The notes beneath the pieces are model-generated. The model made no database searches. It was given only the letters and a program-made list of their open reading frames with translations, and had not been told where the DNA came from. Of a stretch of 64,000 nt of DNA, positions 18,385 through 27,418 are shown piece after piece. Positions within the stretch are counted from its first letter, which is position 1. Each line of letters starts with the position of its first letter. A program made the position numbers and the translations under genes. Origin of the DNA: SAR116 cluster alpha proteobacterium HIMB100 (GTDB lineage Bacteria; Pseudomonadota; Alphaproteobacteria; Puniceispirillales; Puniceispirillaceae); the NCBI GenBank assembly GCA_000238815.2, contig AFXB01000008.1:78712-142711 (forward strand). The letters are read 5' to 3'.

Positions 18385-20302
18385 GTGATGGTAAATGGAT
18401 ATAGCATGTCTGCTGTCAAAAGGGCACTCCAGATGCTCAAAAATCCAGATATGGCCGCTCTTTCAGATGCCTTTATCCTGGCGGACAGCCATAAGCTGGT
18501 CTGGGCGGCGGTGTGTCTGGTCAGTGGTTGTGTGTTACATGAAAGTCTGTCTCCTTCTGTGCTGACCATAATCATAGTCGTCATTGGGCTATGTTGTGGT
18601 CCGTCAGCGTTGCGGCGCCAGTTAACGCTGTGTTTTTGCCTGTTTGCGGTGATTGCCGGACTGATTTCCAGTGAAGCAGAGATCAGGCGGGCTGATCATA
18701 TCATGCTGGCTGAACCGGTTACAGCAGAGCTGAGCGGTATTGTGCAGACAAAAATTGTGCGCAGCTCTGAGCGGTTATCGCTCACACTGAAGGATATAAG
18801 CAGTTCGGAGCCGCGTCTGGCCGCCCTGCATAAGGTCAGGTTCAGCATTGCCGCTGATGCGCTGTCGGTGCTGCCTGGTGACAAGGTGCGCGCCCGAGTC
18901 AGGCTGTTTCCTTTGTCCCCGCCTGCTTTTGCTGGTCGTCCGGATTATGCCCGCAACCAGTTTTTGTCAGGCTTGTCTGCTACCGGATTTGCCTATCAGG
19001 CCGGCCTGGCAGAGGCGCAGGCAGATAAAAGCTGGTCAATGCGCCTGAACAGATGGCGGCATCAGTTTGCAGCAGATCTCAACGCATATATGGGCCCGCC
19101 CTATGGTGGTCTGGCCGCCGCGCTGTTGGTGGGTGTGCGCGATCATATTCCCGCGCCTGTCTATGACAGCTTCAGAGCCTCTGGCCTGGCGCATCTTCTG
19201 GCTATCTCAGGCCTGCATATGGGGCTGTTTTGCCTGTCTGTGCTGATGGTCATTCGGGCGGGTTTTGCCTGTTTTCCCCGTTTGTGCCAGCGCTGGTCGC
19301 CACGCCGGTTTGCGGCCGTCATGGCGCTGCTGTGCGGCTTTTTCTATCTGCTGATTTCTGGTGGCCCGGTGAGCGCGATACGCGCTTTTGTCATGGCCAT
19401 GATTATCTTGCTGGCGGTGCTGGCTGACCGGCCGGCCCTTACCTTGCGCAATCTGGCTCTGGCAGCGTTTTGTTTGTTGCTTGTCTCTCCTTCTTTTGTT
19501 TATGCGGCCGGATTTCAGCTTTCCTTTGTGGCCAGTTTCGCGATCATCGCCGGGTTGGAGATAATCAGCACACATAGTCCGGCAAACCGGGTCCTGCATT
19601 ATGTATTTTTTGTCCTGCTGACATCTGCCCTTGCAGGGATGGTGACGATACCGTTTATTGCCTATCACTTTGGCCAGTTTACCTTATGAGGCATTCTGGC
19701 CAATCTGATCGCACTGCCGCTGACCGCGTTATTCATCATGCCAGCAGGTATCCTGGTTCTGCTGAGCGAGGCGGCCGGGCTTTCCGGAGTTGCAAATCAA
19801 TTCATGATTTGGCCACTTCACATTTTAACGGTTACCGCAGACCTGTTTGCCGGGCTGCCCTATGCAGGCAGTTTTCTAGCTCCGCCACCTGCTGTCCTGC
19901 TGATCGCCTTTATCTAGGCCCTTGTAAGCCTGGCCACCCCAGGCCGGATTTACCGACTCAGCGGGCTTGCCGGATTGTGTGTGCGGCCTGTTCTGGGCCG
20001 GACAGCCACACTATCAGGCGGCCGTATTTTTTGTGCGGGGGCCGGTTCTGGCTGTTGTTACCCCGTCTGGCCAGATTGAGACCAGTGCACCTGTGTCCCC
20101 CTGGTGGCAGGATAATTTGCGCTTTGCTTTGCGCAGACCCCTTGTTCGTGAGCTGTCTGGCCAGCGCCATGAGAAGATCTATCTGGTCAGGCGGCGAGGC
20201 CAGCTCAGCACTGCCTGTGACAGTGATGCTGCGCTCATCATTACCTTTGCAGAGCCGTTATATCCTCGCCGGACAGGTCGGCCCTTGGTCTTTATTGCCT
20301 AG
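18385..20302 (+). pseudogene. comEC: Broken ComEC/Rec2-type DNA-uptake channel
   Basis: The first 434 codons read cleanly: an N-terminal DUF4131-like region with two membrane segments, an OB-like domain, and the multi-span Competence domain beginning LLAISGLHMGLFCLSVLMV. The frame then hits TGA at 19687-19689, exactly where ComEC proteins continue. After that stop the same frame reads on as a normal ComEC continuation (GILANLIALPLTALFIMPAG) until a second stop, TAG, at 19915-19917. Near 19960-19990 homology moves to another frame, which reads QPHYQAAVFFVRGPVLAVV and ends PLYPRRTGRPLVFIA at 20302, resembling the C-terminal domain of long ComEC proteins. Two nonsense codons plus a frameshift make a functional product very unlikely. 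ComEC carries single-stranded DNA across the inner membrane. Confidence 0.8.
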
Positions 20303-20409
20303 AAAGGGAGGGAAAGCTGGCTGTTGCAACTGCCGGATACGGCCACAGGGTCTGTTCCGCCACCATTGTCCAATCTGCTTACATAGAGGCGGCCCTGGCG
20401 CAGGTCACA

Positions 20410-21072
20410 TCAATAACGACGGATGAGCCCAGTAAGACGGCCTTGTATCCGCACTTTATCTGTTGAGAAATAGCGCGTTTCATAAGCCGCATTTGCCGGT
20501 TCCAGAGCCACACGGCCAGCTTCCCGGCGAAAGGTCTTCAAGGTCGCTTCACTTTCTTCAATAAGGGCGACAACAATCTCGCCACTGGAGGCGGTGTCCG
20601 CCCGGCGGATAATCACCGTATCCCCATCATGAATGCCAGCCTCAACCATTGAGTCCCCGACGATTTCAAGTGCAAAATGATCCCCACCTGCCACCAGCCC
20701 GGCCGGGACGTCCAGATAGCTGGAAGGGTCAGATAACGCCTCAATCGGGGTGCCGGCCGCGATGCGACCCAGAAGCGGAAGTGCGACAACAGAAGACGAA
20801 GATGCGGTAAAGTCAGCTTCCACTACATTTGATGACTGACCATCGGCAGCAGACGGACTGCCCGGATGACGCAGAATTTCTATCGCACGGGCCCGGTTGG
20901 GCAACCGCCTGATATAGCCGCGTTCCTCTAGTGCAGAGACCAGCCTGTGAATGCCAGATTTACTGGCAAGCCCAACCGCCTGGCGCATCTCGTCAAAAGA
21001 GGGGGTGATGTCCTTATCTGCCTGATAGTCGATCAGAAACGTCAAAAGCTGATGTTGTTTACCTGTCAGCAT
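20410..21072 (-). CDS. lexA: LexA repressor
   Basis: 220 residues. SOS repressor and self-cleaving serine protease. An N-terminal winged helix-turn-helix (MLTGKQHQLLTFLID, then SGIHRLVSALEERGYIRRLP) is followed by a linker with the Ala-Gly cleavage site in GRIAAGTPIEAL. The catalytic Ser is in IVGDSMVEAG and the catalytic Lys in EATLKTFRR. The ATG at 21087 would add five residues, but GAGG lies about 10 bp before the ATG at 21072 and the family starts with MLT. Two SOS boxes lie upstream, so the gene is autoregulated. It sits downstream of moeA but has its own promoter. Confidence 0.96.
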   Translation of the reverse strand: MLTGKQHQLLTFLIDYQADKDITPSFDEMRQAVGLASKSGIHRLVSALEERGYIRRLPNRARAIEILRHPGSPSAADGQSSNVVEADFTASSSSVVALPLLGRIAAGTPIEALSDPSSYLDVPAGLVAGGDHFALEIVGDSMVEAGIHDGDTVIIRRADTASSGEIVVALIEESEATLKTFRREAGRVALEPANAAYETRYFSTDKVRIQGRLTGLIRRY

Positions 21073-21135
21073 AATCTGTTGCCTCATTCATCATTAAGCG
21101 CTGTGCTTATGTGAGCCGTCATGTCTTCCACGAAC

Positions 21136-21150
21136 GTTCTTGTTTCGTTC
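21136..21150 (-). promoter_or_regulatory. SOS box (LexA operator) overlapping the lexA -10
   Basis: On the plus strand the site reads GTTC-N7-GTTC exactly (GTTC at 21136 and 21147), the known alphaproteobacterial LexA operator. It overlaps the proposed lexA -10 hexamer at 21147-21152. Confidence 0.85.
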
Positions 21151-21175
21151 TAAACTCTTTAAGCGAACAAGTCAA
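21147..21175 (-). promoter_or_regulatory. lexA promoter
   Basis: Read on the minus strand, TTGACT (21175-21170) and TAGAAC (21152-21147) are separated by 17 bp. Both hexamers lie inside SOS boxes, so LexA binding would block the polymerase directly. Confidence 0.6.
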
Positions 21176-21179
21176 GAAC
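21165..21179 (-). promoter_or_regulatory. Second SOS box overlapping the lexA -35
   Basis: On the minus strand it reads GTTC-N7-GTTC (plus strand GAAC at 21165 and 21176). It covers the -35 hexamer TTGACT. The two boxes are separated by 14 bp. Confidence 0.85.
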
Positions 21180-21208
21180 AAAAATGCAGGGTGTGGTAAA
21201 TTATTTTT

Positions 21209-22444
21209 TCAAAGTTGTTCTGGCAGGATCAGGACGGGGACGTCCTGGCCGGCATCAAGGGCAGGGGCGTGCGGCGGGCGGATGATCAGCCCGTCTGCTT
21301 CTGAAAACGCTCTCAGCATAGAGGAATCCTGACGGCCAAGCGGCCGGATGGTGCGCATTAATCCCTTGCCGACAAAGACGCTGCGCAGATAATCCTGGCG
21401 GAGGTCATTTTCAGGGACAGGCGCGGCCAGCGGCAGCGTGCGGATATCAGCTTCAGCAGACTGGCCCAGTAATGTCTTGATGGCAGGCAGGCCAAACACC
21501 GTCATACAGACCCCGGCAGAGACCGGATTGCCCGGCAGACCCAGAAGCGGAATATCTTGCCACTGGCCGAAGATAAGCGGTTTGCCCGGACGCATGGCAA
21601 TTTTCCAAAATGACAGGGCAGCCGGATTTGATGCGGTCAGATCAGAGACCAGATGGTCATGGCTGCCAACAGAAGCCCCGCCAGTTGTCAGGATCAGATC
21701 AAAGGGGCGGTTCTGTTCAGCCTGAGCAGCAGCAAGCCGGTCCGTCAACGCGCCAGGCTGGTCAGCAACAATGCCAAGATTAACAGGCTCTGCCCCACAG
21801 GACCGCACAGCATGTGCAAGAAAGGTGCTGTTTGAATTGACCAGCTGGCCCGGGGCAGGGGTCTTGCCCGGGGGGACAAGTTCATCCCCGGACGACAGGA
21901 TCGCCACAAGCGGCCTGCGCCGTACTGTCAGCCTGTCGGTCTGGCCAGATAAGGCGGCAAGCGCCATCTGGCGCGCGCCAAGCCGGGTTCCGGGGGCAAT
22001 CACTGTCTGGCCAGAGGTGAAATCAAGTCCGGCAGGGCGGATGAATTGGCCCGGGCGGATTGTATCCTGCACAATGATGGTGGTTTTATCAGCCTGAACA
22101 TCTTCCTGCAGGACCACCGCATCTGCCCCGTCAGGTACATGACCGCCAGTGAAAATACGGACCGCCTGGCCACTGGTTAAGCTGGCTGTGAACAGATGTC
22201 CTGCTGCTGCCTCTCCGATGACGTCAAACCGGCTTTGTGCAGGTAATGTCTGGCCAGAGCTATGTACCGCATATCCGTCCATGGCAGATACCGCGGCAGG
22301 CGGATGATCATAAGCTGCAACAATATCTTTCGCCAGGATTCTGTCGGCGGCGTCATCAAGGCTGAGTGTTTCTGTGTCGACCGGTGTCAAGGCTGTACAG
22401 ATGGTCGCCAATGCGTCGGCCACAGATTTCAGTTCAGCTGGCAT
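21209..22444 (-). CDS. moeA: Molybdopterin molybdenumtransferase
   Basis: 411 residues. MoeA inserts molybdate into adenylylated molybdopterin in the last step of Mo-cofactor synthesis. Signatures: HPPAAVSAMDGYAVH, GDELVPPGKTPAPGQLVNSN, TTGGASVGSHDH of the MoCF domain, and MRPGKPLIFGQ with LPGNPVSAGV. The frame is open to 22492, but ATG 22444 follows a CAGGGA and starts MPAELKSV; it overlaps the end of moaC by 11 bp, so the two are translationally coupled. The cofactor is needed by the SoeA sulfite dehydrogenase in this window. Confidence 0.94.
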   Translation of the reverse strand: MPAELKSVADALATICTALTPVDTETLSLDDAADRILAKDIVAAYDHPPAAVSAMDGYAVHSSGQTLPAQSRFDVIGEAAAGHLFTASLTSGQAVRIFTGGHVPDGADAVVLQEDVQADKTTIIVQDTIRPGQFIRPAGLDFTSGQTVIAPGTRLGARQMALAALSGQTDRLTVRRRPLVAILSSGDELVPPGKTPAPGQLVNSNSTFLAHAVRSCGAEPVNLGIVADQPGALTDRLAAAQAEQNRPFDLILTTGGASVGSHDHLVSDLTASNPAALSFWKIAMRPGKPLIFGQWQDIPLLGLPGNPVSAGVCMTVFGLPAIKTLLGQSAEADIRTLPLAAPVPENDLRQDYLRSVFVGKGLMRTIRPLGRQDSSMLRAFSEADGLIIRPPHAPALDAGQDVPVLILPEQL

Positions 22445-22910
22445 TAAACGTCCCTGATTTGCCGCCTGATTTGTGCAGCAGGCGGATATCACGGATGATC
22501 ATCGCTTTATCCACCGCCTTGCACATATCATAGACCGTCAATGCCGCAACCGATACCGCTGTCAGGGCTTCCATCTCTACGCCGGTTTTGCCGTCAAGAC
22601 GGCATTCAGCCCGGATGTCGATGGCGTTGTCTGTTTCGTTCAGGCTGAGCTGGACATCCACATGAGAGAGCGCCAGAGGATGGCAGAGCGGGATCAGCTG
22701 GGCGGTCTGTTTGGCGCCCATAATCCCTGCCAGCTGGGCCACGGACAGAACATCGCCTTTTTTCAGCCCGCCTGATTTCACCGTCTGTAGCGTGTCTGGT
22801 GACATCACCACCTGGCCGCCGGCAATCGCGATGCGGCGGGTTTCGGTTTTGTTGCCCACATTGACCATCTGTGGGCGGCCATCATCGGTAAAATGCGTAA
22901 AATCTGACAT
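22434..22910 (-). CDS. moaC: Cyclic pyranopterin monophosphate synthase
   Basis: 158 residues, standard length. It makes cyclic pyranopterin monophosphate early in molybdenum cofactor synthesis. Signatures: TETRRIAIAGGQVVMSPDTL, GAKQTAQLIPLCHPLALSHV, and the C-terminal GVEMEALTAVSVAALTVYDMCKA (split here), KAMIIRDIRLLHKSGGKSG. Lies between trpC (12 bp upstream) and moeA (overlapping); the trp-moa-moe-lexA order is known from other alphaproteobacteria. Confidence 0.96.
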   Translation of the reverse strand: MSDFTHFTDDGRPQMVNVGNKTETRRIAIAGGQVVMSPDTLQTVKSGGLKKGDVLSVAQLAGIMGAKQTAQLIPLCHPLALSHVDVQLSLNETDNAIDIRAECRLDGKTGVEMEALTAVSVAALTVYDMCKAVDKAMIIRDIRLLHKSGGKSGTFNAS

Positions 22911-22922
22911 CTTTATTCAGCC

Positions 22923-23729
22923 TTATGCTACTGCCGGAATGGGGTTCGCTAGCAAAGCAGCCGTTGCCGCGGCAACATCATCTGCCCGCATCAGGGATTC
23001 ACCAATCAGGAAACAGCGTGCCCCGGTCCCGGCCATAAGGGCCAGATCATCTGGTGTGAACAGCCCGCTTTCAGCAACCGCAATCCGGTCACTGGGAAGG
23101 CGAGGCAGCATTTCAAGCCCGACATCAAGCGATATTTCCATCGTCTTCAGGTTGCGGTTGTTTATGCCCATCAGCGGCGAGGAGAGGCGGCAGGCCCGAT
23201 CAAGTTCTGAGCTGTCATGAACCTCTATCAGCACATCCATGCCCAGCTCATGCGCAGCTGCTTCAAGCTCAAGCGCCTGTTCATCAGATAAAGCAGCCAT
23301 AATCAGCAGGATGCAATCTGCGCCCAGCGCGCGGGACTGAATAATCTGTATCGGGTCAATCATGAAATCCTTGCGCAGCACAGGCAGGTTTGATGCAGTG
23401 CGCGCCGCCATCAAAAAAGCATCATCACCTTGGAAATAATGCTGGTCTGTCAGCACAGACAAACAGGTCGCCCCACCTGTCGCATACGCCTTGGACAGGG
23501 TCGGGATTTCAAAATCAGCCCTGATCAGCCCTTTGGATGGAGAGGCTTTCTTCAGCTCAGCAATCAAGCCATAGCCTTTTGATGAGGCGGTTTTCAGCGC
23601 ATCTGCAAAACCCGCTGGCGCCGGAGCCGCTGCCGCCTGGGTGGTCAAATCAGACAGGCTGACAGCTGATTTCAGGGCGCTAACTTCCTGTTTTTTTGTT
23701 TCAATTATTTTATTAAGAACGTCTGTCAT
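22923..23729 (-). CDS. trpC: Indole-3-glycerol phosphate synthase
   Basis: 268 residues, a single TIM barrel (monofunctional, not fused to TrpF). It closes the indole ring from carboxyanthranilate deoxyribulotide phosphate in tryptophan synthesis. Signatures: IAELKKASPSKGLIRADF near residue 57 with the catalytic Lys, LRKDFMIDPIQI, LIEVHDSSELDRA, MGINNRNLKTMEISLDV and AESGLFTPDDLALM. Starts 11 bp after trpD on the same strand. Confidence 0.96.
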   Translation of the reverse strand: MTDVLNKIIETKKQEVSALKSAVSLSDLTTQAAAAPAPAGFADALKTASSKGYGLIAELKKASPSKGLIRADFEIPTLSKAYATGGATCLSVLTDQHYFQGDDAFLMAARTASNLPVLRKDFMIDPIQIIQSRALGADCILLIMAALSDEQALELEAAAHELGMDVLIEVHDSSELDRACRLSSPLMGINNRNLKTMEISLDVGLEMLPRLPSDRIAVAESGLFTPDDLALMAGTGARCFLIGESLMRADDVAAATAALLANPIPAVA

Positions 23730-23740
23730 CTATTTGATTT

Positions 23741-24757
23741 TTAATTGTTAGTTATTGAAATAAGCTGTTCAAGTGCGGATTTTGCTGCGCCGCTGTCAAT
23801 GGCTTGTGTTGCGCGTTCCAGTCCGACCGATAATTCTGTTTCATGCCCGCCCGCCACAAAACCAGCTGCCGCATTCAGCAGCACAATATCGCGGTAGGGT
23901 CCGGTTGCCCCGTCCAGCAGGGCGCGCAGGGCTGTTGCATTTTCTTCAGCAGAGCCGCCTTTAATTTCGTCAAGGCTGGCCACTGGCAGACTCAGGTCAG
24001 ACGGATGCAGCTGGGCTTCAGACATCTGGCCATGTTTTAAAATGGCAATGTGGTTTGTGCCTGTAGTGGATAGCTCATCCAGCCCGTCTGCCCCATGTAC
24101 AACCCAGGCATGAGTTGTGCCCAGGGTGCTCAGGGCCTCAGCAAAAGGGGTCAGCCAGCGCGCATCAAACACCCCCACCAATATCCGCTTTACCAGAGCC
24201 GGATTAGAAAGCGGGCCAAGCAGATTAAAAATGGTCCGCACCCCCAATTCGGCCCGGACCGGTCCGACATGCCGCATCGCGCTATGGTGGCGCGGGGCCA
24301 TCAGAAAAGCGATTTTGGCTGTGTTCAGCGCTTGTGAGAGCGCGTCAAACGGGCAGTCCAGATTAATGCCCAGGGCCGTCAGCACATCTGCTGCCCCGCT
24401 TTTGGATGACACTGCCCTGTTGCCATGTTTGGCAACAGGAATGCCTGCACCGGCCAGAACAAGGGCGGTAGCGGTAGAGATATTATAGGTGCCAATGCCA
24501 TCTCCGCCTGTGCCGACAATATCCATTGAATCTTCAGGAGCGGTGAGGGTAAGGGCATGACGGCGCAGTGAGGCTGCCCCGGCGGCGATATCAGAGGGCA
24601 CCTCGCCACGCATTTTCAGCGCGATTAAAAAAGCCGCGATCTGGACCGGGCTGGCCTCTCCTGCCATCATCTGATCAAAGCCAGCGCTCATCTGCTCTGG
24701 TGGCAGAACCGAGCCTTCGGTTATCTGTTTGGTGAGGGTGTTGAGATGATCAGACAT
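23741..24757 (-). CDS. trpD: Anthranilate phosphoribosyltransferase
   Basis: 338 residues. Transfers phosphoribosyl from PRPP to anthranilate in the tryptophan pathway. Signatures: DIVGTGGDGIGTYNISTATA (PRPP-binding glycine loop), VAKHGNRAVSSKSGAADVL with anthranilate-site residues, FLMAPRHHSAMRHVGPVR and FNLLGPLSNPA. It overlaps trpG by 8 bp and is followed by trpC 11 bp later, so trpG-trpD-trpC form one transcription unit. Confidence 0.96.
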   Translation of the reverse strand: MSDHLNTLTKQITEGSVLPPEQMSAGFDQMMAGEASPVQIAAFLIALKMRGEVPSDIAAGAASLRRHALTLTAPEDSMDIVGTGGDGIGTYNISTATALVLAGAGIPVAKHGNRAVSSKSGAADVLTALGINLDCPFDALSQALNTAKIAFLMAPRHHSAMRHVGPVRAELGVRTIFNLLGPLSNPALVKRILVGVFDARWLTPFAEALSTLGTTHAWVVHGADGLDELSTTGTNHIAILKHGQMSEAQLHPSDLSLPVASLDEIKGGSAEENATALRALLDGATGPYRDIVLLNAAAGFVAGGHETELSVGLERATQAIDSGAAKSALEQLISITNN

Positions 24758-25409
24758 GAACTTGATCCGGAAATTTCTGATTCAGCCGTAACAGCTGGGA
24801 TTCAAGAGATGAGAGACGGGCGTTATCAACAACGCTGTTGAGCCCACATGTGGTCAGAAACGCCGCCAGCATCCGGTATCCCCCAGATGAGGCAATCGAT
24901 TCAGGGTGAAACTGGAGCCCAAAAATCGGGTGCGTGTTGTGCGCCAGCCCCATAATCTTGCCATCATGTGTGCGGGCGGTGATGGTCAGCTGGTCAGGCT
25001 GGCTGGCCTCATCAGCCACCAGAGAATGATAGCGGGTGATCACCAGATCCTGATCCAGGCCGGCAAACAACCCGTCGGCTGAATGGGTGATGTGCGACAG
25101 CTTGCCATGCATTGGCGGGTCCACCCGCATCAGCTGGCCCCCGAAAGCTGTCCAGATCGCCTGATGGCCCAGGCATACGCCCAGGATAGGTGTGCGGCCG
25201 GCCATGCTGCTGATCAGCTGTTCTGATATGCCCGCATCCACAGGCGTGCCCGGCCCGGGTGAAATCACAATCCCGTCCGGCGCCATTGCCATAACCTCAT
25301 CCACACTGACCGCATCATTACGTATTGTGGTGACCTCTGCGCCTAAATCAGACAGGAAATGCCATAAATTCCAGGTGAAGCTGTCATAATTATCAAGAAG
25401 CAGGATCAT
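24750..25409 (-). CDS. trpG: Anthranilate synthase component II (glutamine amidotransferase)
   Basis: 219 residues. Class I glutamine amidotransferase subunit supplying ammonia to TrpE. The N-terminus MILLLDNYDSFTWNL, the oxyanion loop GIVISPGPGTPVDAG, the nucleophile Cys in ILGVCLGHQAIW and the His/Glu pair in LQFHPESIASSGG are present. The C-terminus runs about 20 residues beyond typical TrpG. The partner trpE is not in the window; the 332 bp upstream hold no trpE, so it must be encoded elsewhere. The protein could also serve in folate synthesis as PabA. Confidence 0.94.
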   Translation of the reverse strand: MILLLDNYDSFTWNLWHFLSDLGAEVTTIRNDAVSVDEVMAMAPDGIVISPGPGTPVDAGISEQLISSMAGRTPILGVCLGHQAIWTAFGGQLMRVDPPMHGKLSHITHSADGLFAGLDQDLVITRYHSLVADEASQPDQLTITARTHDGKIMGLAHNTHPIFGLQFHPESIASSGGYRMLAAFLTTCGLNSVVDNARLSSLESQLLRLNQKFPDQVHV

Positions 25410-25741
25410 CGCTCAGGCCGCGCAAAGTGAAAAAAGGGGTGTGTCTGCTGGTTATACGAAAAACCGGGGCCGCCGGTCAAACCTTAATGCCAGCCATCAG
25501 GCCAGCTGTTATGCCGGGACAGGGCAGATTGTGCTGAATTGCGCTGAAATAAGATGTGGTAAAATAGTACCGTATTGTCAGGGTATTGATTTTATTTATC
25601 ATTTCAGAATTTAATGATTTTTTTAACCTTGACCTTGGGGACAGAACAGCTTAAACAGAACGCCAGATACCCGCCTACGCCAGTTTTTTGTTCTGGCTGG
25701 CCGGCATGTCAGTTGTAAACCCTTTATGAGATGAGAGTATC
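25410..25741. other. Divergent intergenic region between trpG and rplM
   Basis: 332 bp with no convincing ORF on either strand. It separates the minus-strand trp genes from the plus-strand rplM-rpsI operon and must hold both promoters. On the plus strand TTGACC (25629-25634) and TAAACA (25652-25657), 17 bp apart, are a moderate candidate for rplM. I found no trp leader peptide or attenuator on the minus strand. Confidence 0.5.
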
Positions 25742-26209
25742 ATGCCCCTACCTCGTACCTATGTGGCAACACCAAAAGATATCGAGAAGAAATGGATTCT
25801 TGTCGATGCTGAGGATGTTGTTCTGGGCCGTCTGGCCTCTGTGTTGGCGATGCGCCTGCGCGGCAAGCACAAAGCGACCTACACACCAAATATGGATTGC
25901 GGTGATCATGTAATCGTGATCAATGCTGAAAAAGTCAAGCTGACCGGCGGTAAGCGCAAGTCGAAGACCTATTATTGGCACACCGGCTATCCGGGCGGCA
26001 TCAAAGACCGCACAGCAGATAAAATTCTGGACGGCCAGTTCCCCGAACGTGTGCTGTCAAAAGCGGTTGAGCGGATGATCCCGCGCGGGCCCCTGGGCCG
26101 CAAGGTGATGAGCCACTTACATATCTATGCCGGGCCAAACCACCCGCATGACGCCCAGCAGCCAGAAGTGCTGGATGTCGCCGCAATGAACCCGAAAAAT
26201 AAGAGATAG
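25742..26209 (+). CDS. rplM: 50S ribosomal protein L13
   Basis: 155 residues, an early assembly protein of the large subunit. Signatures: [60 protein letters not shown] and the C-terminal [20 protein letters not shown]. The ATG at 25742 follows GAGAG by 5-6 bp. Followed by rpsI after 10 bp, the universal L13-S9 operon. Confidence 0.97.
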   Translation: MPLPRTYVATPKDIEKKWILVDAEDVVLGRLASVLAMRLRGKHKATYTPNMDCGDHVIVINAEKVKLTGGKRKSKTYYWHTGYPGGIKDRTADKILDGQFPERVLSKAVERMIPRGPLGRKVMSHLHIYAGPNHPHDAQQPEVLDVAAMNPKNKR

Positions 26210-26219
26210 GGGCTGAACA

Positions 26220-26738
26220 ATGGCAGACGAAACACAAGTTGTTGAAGGTGAGGCCGTTCAGGCTGAAGGTATGGCCGCTCTTGGTGCGCTGAATGAGAGC
26301 GCCAGTGAAGTGGTTGAAGCCGCCGCACCGGCTGAACCAAAGATTGACAAGCAGGGCCGGGCCTATGCCACCGGGCGGCGCAAAAACGCCATCGCCCGTG
26401 TCTGGATTAAGCGCGGCACAGGCCAGATTACGGTCAATGGCCGGGATATCTCCGCTTATTTTGCGCGTCCTGTCCTGCAGATGGTTCTGCAGCAGCCGTT
26501 TGAGGCAGCTGAGCGGACAGGCGAATTTGATGTGATTGCAACTGTTGTCGGTGGCGGCCTGTCTGGCCAGGCCGGCGCGGTTCGTCACGGTATTTCGCGT
26601 GCACTGACCCATTTTGAGCCTGGCCTGCGCCCGGCGCTGAAGGCAGGCGGCTTTATGACGCGTGACCCACGGGTTGTGGAACGGAAAAAATACGGCAAGG
26701 CAAAAGCCCGCCGGTCTTTTCAGTTCTCAAAGCGTTAA
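26220..26738 (+). CDS. rpsI: 30S ribosomal protein S9
   Basis: 172 residues. The S9 core begins about residue 45 ([20 protein letters not shown]) and ends with the basic tail [17 protein letters not shown] whose last residues reach the P site of the ribosome. The N-terminal 40 residues are an acidic, Ala/Glu-rich extension ([18 protein letters not shown]) absent from E. coli S9 but seen in other alphaproteobacteria. A strong intrinsic terminator follows. Confidence 0.97.
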   Translation: MADETQVVEGEAVQAEGMAALGALNESASEVVEAAAPAEPKIDKQGRAYATGRRKNAIARVWIKRGTGQITVNGRDISAYFARPVLQMVLQQPFEAAERTGEFDVIATVVGGGLSGQAGAVRHGISRALTHFEPGLRPALKAGGFMTRDPRVVERKKYGKAKARRSFQFSKR

Positions 26739-26768
26739 GCGGAGTTTTATCCCCTACATTTTTTCCGA

Positions 26769-26795
26769 AAGGCCGCCACTGGGCGGCCTTTTTTT
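26769..26795 (+). terminator. Intrinsic terminator of rplM-rpsI
   Basis: AAGGCCGCC (26769-26777) and GGCGGCCTT (26782-26790) form a perfect 9-bp stem with a 4-nt loop, followed at once by a T-run. Position just after rpsI fits. Confidence 0.9.
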
Positions 26796-26837
26796 ATGGC
26801 CTTGACCTGATTATCGTCTCTCCGGCAGGGTTGGGGG

Positions 26838-27302
26838 ATGGAAAAAATCTTCACCCTCCGCCGGGCCAGCCCGCAAGATGCTCCTATCCTCGCCCGAATC
26901 GCAGGCGAGGCGTACAGCCCGTATATCCCCCTGATGGGCAAAGAGCCGGCGCCGATGGGCGCGGATTATGCGGGCCATATTGCGCAGGACACCTGTTTTG
27001 TGGCGGTGCTGAGCGAACAGGTGGCCGCTTTTGCCGTGCTGATCCAAAAACCTGATGGCTGGTGGCTGGAGACGATTGCCACAGACCCCAAATATCAGAG
27101 GGGCGGGGCAGGGGCCGCGCTTCTGGCCAGGTGTGGGCGGTTTTTGCGGGCTGAGGGCGCATCATCCTATCAGCTCTATACCAATGAGGTGATGAGCGGC
27201 CCGTATGGCTGGTATCTGCGTTGCGGCTTTGTTGAAACCCGCCGCGGCACCCAAGACGGGTTTGCCCGTATTTTCATGGCTAAAGACCTGGCGCAAGGCT
27301 AA
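26838..27302 (+). CDS. GNAT-family N-acetyltransferase
   Basis: 154 residues. The order of strands and the acetyl-CoA loop WLETIATDPKYQRGGAGAAL (motif Q/R-x-x-G-x-G/A) are those of GNAT acetyltransferases; the closing segment NEVMSGPYGWYLRCGFVETR is also typical of the superfamily. Substrate cannot be predicted. It stands alone after the rpsI terminator and before the two exporter genes. Start at 26838 (ATG) gives the usual short lead before the first strand (FTLRRASPQDAPILARIAGE). Confidence 0.85.
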   Translation: MEKIFTLRRASPQDAPILARIAGEAYSPYIPLMGKEPAPMGADYAGHIAQDTCFVAVLSEQVAAFAVLIQKPDGWWLETIATDPKYQRGGAGAALLARCGRFLRAEGASSYQLYTNEVMSGPYGWYLRCGFVETRRGTQDGFARIFMAKDLAQG

Positions 27303-27418
27303 AGACCTAATGCGCGGCTAACCACCTGGACTGATAAAGATTTGGACTTATATGGCTGGTTTATCGTATTCATGAGGGGCGCGATTATCCCGCCCGTCTT
27401 TGTTCATCTTATCAGTAA

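Noticed and set aside
19687..19689. TGA in comEC as selenocysteine or recoded tryptophan
   Set aside because: A second stop (TAG) and a frameshift follow in the same gene, and other genes in the window end normally with TGA, so decay is simpler.
19686..20426. 246-codon plus-strand frame after the first comEC stop
   Set aside because: It reads through the comEC remnant in a non-homologous frame and gives a Cys/Arg/Pro-rich nonsense sequence; the comEC-like readings lie in the other two frames.
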